A stretch of 64,000 nucleotides of DNA from Ornithinimicrobium faecis (GTDB lineage Bacteria > Actinomycetota > Actinomycetes > Actinomycetales > Dermatophilaceae), in contig NZ_CP099489.1 of the NCBI RefSeq assembly GCF_023923225.1, forward strand, positions 3,348,001 through 3,412,000, given 5' to 3'. This document shows positions 60,006 through 64,000 of this stretch, in pieces. Both the position numbers and the translations under genes were made by a program. A model generated the notes under the pieces. The model was not told the DNA's origin, did no database searches, and worked only from the letters and a program-made list of their open reading frames with translations. Position 1 is the first letter of the stretch. Each line of letters starts with the position of its first letter.

Positions 60006-60575
60006 TCAGGTCTGGTCTGGTTGAGCCAGCAGTTCGGCCGGCACGAGGGAGGCGCCCACCACGCCACTGAGCAACAGCGGGTCAATCGCTTCCCCTCGCC
60101 GCAGCACGCTGATCCCGCCTGAGGGCTCGAAGGTCACTGCCGCCACCTCGCTCGGGTGCCGGATGCCGGCGGCCCGCAGACGGGACTGCAACTCCTGGGG
60201 CAGCACGTGGCAGCGCTGCATGTGCTCCTCGATGAGGTTCGGGCCGGCCATCAGCAGGACGGGAGGCACGCTCACGGCTCGGTTGCCCCACCGTGGGCCT
60301 CGCAGCAGGCCCACGGCGCCCTGCATCGCGATCAGCGTCGCCAGAGCCACCAGCCCGCCACCCAGGACTGGGCTCTCCCCCAGGGCGGCCCGGCCGATCA
60401 CCGATCCGAAGGCGATGACCGCTGCGAGGTCGAAGGACGACATCCCACTGAGCACCCGCTGGCCGAGCAGCCGCACGAACACGACCAGAGCGGCATACAT
60501 CCCGGCAGTGGCCAGCACAATGGCCAGCGCCTCGATCGGGCTGAGCCACAACAAGTCACCTAGCGATGTCTCCAT
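60006..60575 (-). CDS. YetF/DUF421-family membrane protein
   Basis: 189 residues from ATG 60575 (a longer start to 60626 lacks support). Three N-terminal helices (EALAIVLATAGMYAALVVFV, SSFDLAAVIAFGSVIG, LGGGLVALATLIAMQGAVG) and a cytosolic YetF domain with LIEEHMQRCHVLPQELQ and RHPSEVAAVTFEPSGGISVL. Family role unclear (stress or spore-related). Convergent with the helicase unit. Confidence 0.88.
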   Translation of the reverse strand: METSLGDLLWLSPIEALAIVLATAGMYAALVVFVRLLGQRVLSGMSSFDLAAVIAFGSVIGRAALGESPVLGGGLVALATLIAMQGAVGLLRGPRWGNRAVSVPPVLLMAGPNLIEEHMQRCHVLPQELQSRLRAAGIRHPSEVAAVTFEPSGGISVLRRGEAIDPLLLSGVVGASLVPAELLAQPDQT

Positions 60576-60641
60576 GGACCAACCGTAGGCAACCGGGGAG
60601 CCGCGTGGCCGTGGTGGTCGCGGCAAGGGGGTCAGCTCGGC

Positions 60642-61310
60642 TCAGGCCTGGCTCGTCCGCTCGGCATAGATGACGACGTTCTCCAGGGAGTTGCCGACCT
60701 GACCCGGACGCTGCAGGCAGGTGACCACCACGAGCTCGCCGTCCCGGGACTCCCAGTCCTCCCAGAGTCGGGTGCTCTGGGTGGCCGCAGTTTTGGTGAG
60801 CACTTCTGTGTCGGTCACGCGATAGTCGTGTCCGTCGACCTCGAGTGGGTCGCCTGCCTTGACCCGGATCTGCGGTTCGCCGTCACCGTCGATGTCAACG
60901 AAGCTGTTGCCCGGGGCCGCACCTGAGCGCACCGCGTGCAGTGCGATGACCACCAGCCCGCTGTCTGGGGCACTCAGGTCGCCATACTCCCGATAGACAA
61001 AGGCATCGGTCATCGACGGCGGGTTGATGATGCCGTCGGCGATCTGGGCGCTGAGCAGGGGCACCGACAGGTCGACGTCGGGCGCCACGAATCTGCCGCC
61101 CGTGTCCTCCACCGCTGAGGCCTCGACGTCCGGTGCCACATCCCACTCGACTGTGTTGCCCGCGAGGTCCTCGCTGACGAACCCGGCCTCCGAGGTTGCC
61201 GCGTCGCTGTCCTCATACCTGGTGTAGAGCACCACGGCGAACACGGCGGCGGCGACCGTCACCAGCACGAGAAGGCTGGTGACGAGTCGCCACCGCAGTG
61301 GTTGTGCCAT
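60642..61310 (-). CDS. Class F-like sortase
   Basis: 222 residues, ATG at 61310. An N-terminal anchor helix (LVTSLLVLVTVAAAVFAVVLY) and a sortase barrel: His in VVIALHAVRSGAAPG and the T-x-T-C motif as VVVTCLQRPG with the catalytic Cys and following Arg. It cleaves a wall-sorting signal and links proteins to the cell wall. The likely substrate is the adjacent upstream DUF5979 protein (gap 20 bp). Confidence 0.85.
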   Translation of the reverse strand: MAQPLRWRLVTSLLVLVTVAAAVFAVVLYTRYEDSDAATSEAGFVSEDLAGNTVEWDVAPDVEASAVEDTGGRFVAPDVDLSVPLLSAQIADGIINPPSMTDAFVYREYGDLSAPDSGLVVIALHAVRSGAAPGNSFVDIDGDGEPQIRVKAGDPLEVDGHDYRVTDTEVLTKTAATQSTRLWEDWESRDGELVVVTCLQRPGQVGNSLENVVIYAERTSQA

Positions 61311-61330
61311 CACAGTGGTTGTGTCGCCAC

Positions 61331-63814
61331 TTACGAGGCGTTGCCTCCGCGCCGCCGCACGAGCAGCACGAGGCCACCCAGCGCGAGCAGCAGGGCGATC
61401 GACGCACCGACCAACAGAGTCGTGTCGCGCTCCACCACCTGGCCGCCCGTCTCGATCGGCGGGTCCGTCGGGTCAACCGGCGCGGGTGGGTCCGTCGGAG
61501 CCGGAGGCTCGGTCGGGTCACCCGAGGGCTCGGTCGGGTCAACCGGGGGCTCGGTCGGCGCAGGCGGGTCCGTCGGAGCCGGAGACTCAGTCGGAGCCGG
61601 TGGCTCAGTCGGAGCCGGAGGCTCAGTCGGCGCAGGCGGGTCCGTCGGAGCCGGAGACTCAGTCGGAGCCGGAGGCTCAGTCGGTGCAGGCGGGTCCGTC
61701 GGTGCAGGCGGGTCCGTCGGTGCAGGCGGGTCCGTCGGCGCCGGCGGGTCCGTCGGAGCCGGCGGGTCCGTCGGAGCCGGGGGCTCGGTCGGGTCGACCG
61801 GGGCCTCGTCGAAGGTGTTCGTCACCGTGAAGGCGGCGATCTCGTCGACACCGACCACGATCTCGGCGGGCACCACGTCAGAGGAGTCCGCGCCGCCGTC
61901 GTCGGTCTCGGTCAGCGCACACAGCGCACCGACCGGGAGTCCGGTCCACGAGCCGGTCATCCCGTCGGCCGGGGAGAGGACACGCTCTGCGTCATCGCCC
62001 AGGTCGATCGGTGCACCCTCAAAGGTGCAGGCCAGCTCCATCGTGAACGGCCCATCGGCTGCCTCGGCGCCGTCACCCTCAAGCAGCTTGGTCACGTCGA
62101 CCGCGCCGACATCGAAGGTGTTCGTCACCGTGAATCCTGCAGCCTCGTCATCAGCACCGACCACCAGGTTGGCGGGAGCGATCTCGGACGAGGTCGCACC
62201 GCCGTCCTCGGTCTCCAGGGCGGAGCACTCGGCACCGATCGGCAGACCCGACCACGATCCGGTCAGGCCATCCTCGACAGAGAGCACTCGCGAGGAGTCG
62301 TCACCCAGGTCGATCGGCTCACCCTGGAAGGTGCACGCCAGCTCGACGGTGAACGGACCAGTGCCGAAGTCGGCTGCCGCGCCCTCGACCACCTTCTCGA
62401 CGGAGACCTCACCCAGCTCGAAGGTGTTGGTCACCTCGAAGGCAGCAGTCTCGGCGTCAACAACCCCGACGGTCACCGCAGCGGGGACGATCTCCGAGGA
62501 GGTCGCACCGCGATCCTCGGTCTCCGTGAGGCCACACTCGGCACCGACGGGCAGACCCGTCCAGGATCCGCTGAGATCGTTCTCTGCGGACAGGACCCGC
62601 GAGGCGTCCTCGCCCAGGTCGATCGACTCACCCTGGAAGGTGCACGCCAGCTCGACCTCGAAGGGGCCGGCGCCAAACTCAGCGCCCTCACCGGTGACCA
62701 ACTTCGTGACGTCAACCTGACCTGCCTCGAAGGTGTTGGTCACCTCGAAGGCAGCAGTCTCAGCGTCAGCCACCGCGACCGTCACCGCAGCCGGCACGAT
62801 CTCCGAGGAGGTCGCACCGCCATCCTCGGTCTCGGTCAGGCCACACGCGGCGCTCACGGGGAGGCCGGACCAGGAGCCAGTCAGGTCGTTCTCGACAGAC
62901 AGGACACGTGGGGCATCCTCACCGAGGTCGATCGACTCACCCTGGAAGGTGCAGGCCAGCTCGACCGTGAACGGCCCCGTGCCGTATGCCGCAGCGTCGC
63001 CTTCCACGATCTTCTGGACCGAGACCTCGCCCAGCTCGAAGGTGTTGGTGAGGTCGAAGACCGCGGGGGCCGCCGTCTCCTCACCGACAGTCACCGTGTC
63101 CGGCGTGATCGCCACCGAGGTGGCACCGCCGTCCTCGGTCTCCGCGAGGGAGCACTCGGCACCGACGGGCAACCCGTCCCAGGCACCGGTCAGACCATCC
63201 TCAACAGACAGCACCCGGGATGCGTCGTCGCCCAGGTCAACCGGCTCACCCTGGAAGGTGCACGCCAACTCAACCGTGAACGGACCAGAGCCGAAGTCAG
63301 CGCCAGCACCCTCAATGGTCTTGCCCACAGCAACCTGACCCAGCACGAAGGTGTTGGTCACGACAAACTCGGCCGGCTCCTCACCGGCAAGCACCGTCAG
63401 CGACTCGGGGACGACCTGCGCCAGCGTCGCACCACCGTCGTCGGTCTCGGTGACCGAGCACTCGGCGCCGATCGGCAGCTGCCCCCAGGACCCGGCATAC
63501 CCGTTGTCCTCGGACAGCACCAGCGAGGCACCGTCCACGTCAACCGGCTCACCCTGGAAGGTGCAGGCCAGCTCGACCGTGAACGGACCAGCACCGAACA
63601 GCTCGGCACCTGGGCCGGTCACGACCTTGGACACCGCGACCTCACCGAGATCGAAGGTGTTGGTCAGGTCGAACGTGGCCGGGGCCTCGAGGTCCTCACC
63701 GACAGTCACCGTGTCCGGGGTGATCGCCACCGAGGTGGCACCGCCGTCCTCGGTCTCCTCAAGGGAGCACTCGGCACCGACCGGCAGGCCCTCCCAGGCA
63801 CCGGTCAGACCATC
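61331..63814 (-). CDS. DUF5979-repeat wall protein, 5' end missing
   Basis: Six full and one partial DUF5979 repeat of about 103 residues (each with ELACTF and GAEC/ALC-type cysteines and ending in a VTNTF strand), then a PPAPTD-type proline stalk and a sorting signal (PPIETGG, a membrane helix, RRRGG). The frame is open to a TAG at 63815-63817 but has no start near the junction; a GTG at 63730 would lie inside a repeat. The 5' half with signal peptide is absent, and the repeat homology stops abruptly at 63816. Likely truncated surface adhesin (or assembly artefact). Confidence 0.8.
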   Translation of the reverse strand, partial: DGLTGAWEGLPVGAECSLEETEDGGATSVAITPDTVTVGEDLEAPATFDLTNTFDLGEVAVSKVVTGPGAELFGAGPFTVELACTFQGEPVDVDGASLVLSEDNGYAGSWGQLPIGAECSVTETDDGGATLAQVVPESLTVLAGEEPAEFVVTNTFVLGQVAVGKTIEGAGADFGSGPFTVELACTFQGEPVDLGDDASRVLSVEDGLTGAWDGLPVGAECSLAETEDGGATSVAITPDTVTVGEETAAPAVFDLTNTFELGEVSVQKIVEGDAAAYGTGPFTVELACTFQGESIDLGEDAPRVLSVENDLTGSWSGLPVSAACGLTETEDGGATSSEIVPAAVTVAVADAETAAFEVTNTFEAGQVDVTKLVTGEGAEFGAGPFEVELACTFQGESIDLGEDASRVLSAENDLSGSWTGLPVGAECGLTETEDRGATSSEIVPAAVTVGVVDAETAAFEVTNTFELGEVSVEKVVEGAAADFGTGPFTVELACTFQGEPIDLGDDSSRVLSVEDGLTGSWSGLPIGAECSALETEDGGATSSEIAPANLVVGADDEAAGFTVTNTFDVGAVDVTKLLEGDGAEAADGPFTMELACTFEGAPIDLGDDAERVLSPADGMTGSWTGLPVGALCALTETDDGGADSSDVVPAEIVVGVDEIAAFTVTNTFDEAPVDPTEPPAPTDPPAPTDPPAPTDPPAPTDPPAPTDPPAPTEPPAPTESPAPTDPPAPTEPPAPTEPPAPTESPAPTDPPAPTEPPVDPTEPSGDPTEPPAPTDPPAPVDPTDPPIETGGQVVERDTTLLVGASIALLLALGGLVLLVRRRGGNAS
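61497..61800. repeat. 18-bp proline-stalk repeats
   Basis: Tandem hexapeptide-coding units (PPAPTD/PPAPTE variants, 18 bp each) span the stalk of the wall protein. They are similar enough for slippage and keep reading frame, so stalk length may vary between strains. A few units read VDPTEP or SGDPTEP. Confidence 0.8.
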
Positions 63815-63816
63815 CT

Positions 63817-63883
63817 AGAGTGACGTCTACCTTAAACTTTTTTGAGACGGAGTCAATTAAATACTCGTGAGTTCAGTCACATT
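63817..63883. other. AT-rich spacer at the junction of the truncated wall gene
   Basis: About 67 bp, roughly 60% AT against 70% GC around it. Contains ACTTTTTTGAGA, AATTAAAT and the ACTC-GT-GAGT inverted repeat; on the minus strand TTGACT and a TAAGGT-like box could be a promoter facing the truncated gene. No ORF. Confidence 0.6.
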
Positions 63884-64000
63884 TCACGCGAAGGCTGCCG
63901 CGATGTCCTCGGCGAGAGCCCGGAAAGCCCGCCCGCGGTGGCTGATCTCGTGCTTCTCCTGGGCGGTGAGCTGCGCCAGCGTCCTGCCGTCCGGGAGCAC
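63884..64000 (-). CDS. rdgB: RdgB/HAM1 non-canonical purine NTP pyrophosphatase (C-terminal part)
   Basis: The last 38 residues only; the gene runs past the right edge. The end LTAQEKHEISHRGRAFRALA is the conserved HAM1 C-terminal motif (E-K-x-x-x-S-H-R-G-x-A), which forms the base-sensing and metal site. It hydrolyses dITP/XTP to keep them from nucleic acids. Stop TGA at 63884-63886. Confidence 0.9.
   Translation of the reverse strand: MLPDGRTLAQLTAQEKHEISHRGRAFRALAEDIAAAFA

Noticed and set aside
61298..63823. 841-codon plus-strand frame opposite the wall protein
   Set aside because: Repeats on the opposite strand create a repetitive Arg/Leu/His-rich antisense frame; the minus strand carries the DUF5979 and sorting-signal motifs.

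Overview
The window is about 64 kb of roughly 69-70% GC chromosome. Actinobacterial signs are the gene families (DUF222-HNH endonucleases, TIGR03086/DinB-fold protein, DUF3618, class F-like sortase, DUF5979 repeats), frequent GTG starts, leaderless promoters and GGAGG-type ribosome sites. Heavy use of the Tyr codon TAT and a strongly over-represented GTATGCCG/CGGCATAC word fit Intrasporangiaceae-like Micrococcales; that placement is inference and no 16S gene is present.

Layout. 1-9.5 kb is ordinary chromosome: MFS exporter end, heptad-repeat protein, methyltransferase, Uma2 nuclease-fold protein, AraC/VOC pair, DUF3618-CorA (CorA with an apparent CTG start), Bcp peroxiredoxin, a tandem duplicate of small membrane proteins, tRNA-Leu(UAG), a GGCT-like protein and a divergent MarR/DinB pair. 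9.5-13.2 kb is accessory: an IS110-family element with structured non-coding flanks and a C-terminally clipped DUF222-HNH gene. 13.2-20.4 kb is a complete type I Wadjet locus (JetABCD, SMC-like anti-plasmid defence) followed 9 bp downstream by a LysE exporter. 20.6-25.8 kb holds an ABC-2 drug-efflux pair with its MerR regulator and a perfect operator, then a VanY-like peptidase divergent from a two-component system.

26-39 kb is a catabolic block. An RpiR regulator precedes an amino acid/amine permease, a glutamine-synthetase-like ligase, a FluG-like amidohydrolase, an M20 amidohydrolase and a class III aminotransferase; a convergent Opp/Dpp-type peptide ABC transporter (fused ATPases, two permeases, lipoprotein) faces it. 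Together they look like uptake, gamma-glutamylation, transamination and hydrolysis of an amine or amide substrate. 40-44.8 kb is a nucleoside operon: nucleoside hydrolase, CNT transporter, PfkB sugar kinase, DeoC and a GntR/UTRA regulator with a promoter-embedded palindrome.

44.9-52.3 kb mixes an enoyl-CoA hydratase-like gene, a second DUF222-HNH gene with a LexA-like box, a frameshifted quinone-oxidoreductase gene, a CBS protein, a decayed HEPN/MNT toxin-antitoxin module, a SUMF1-domain protein and an AbiEii-like nucleotidyltransferase with an HTH partner. 52.4-64 kb carries thrB-thrC, a secreted serine hydrolase, a SWIM-SNF2 helicase, a YetF/DUF421 protein, a class F-like sortase with a DUF5979-repeat wall protein whose 5' end is missing at an abrupt junction, and the end of rdgB.

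No wholly new multi-gene system could be proven. The best candidates for a second look are the IS110 structured flanks (possible bridge RNA), the broken DUF5979 surface gene, the amine cluster, the Wadjet-LysE linkage, the ruined HEPN/MNT pair, the CTG-started corA and the over-represented GTATGCCGT word.
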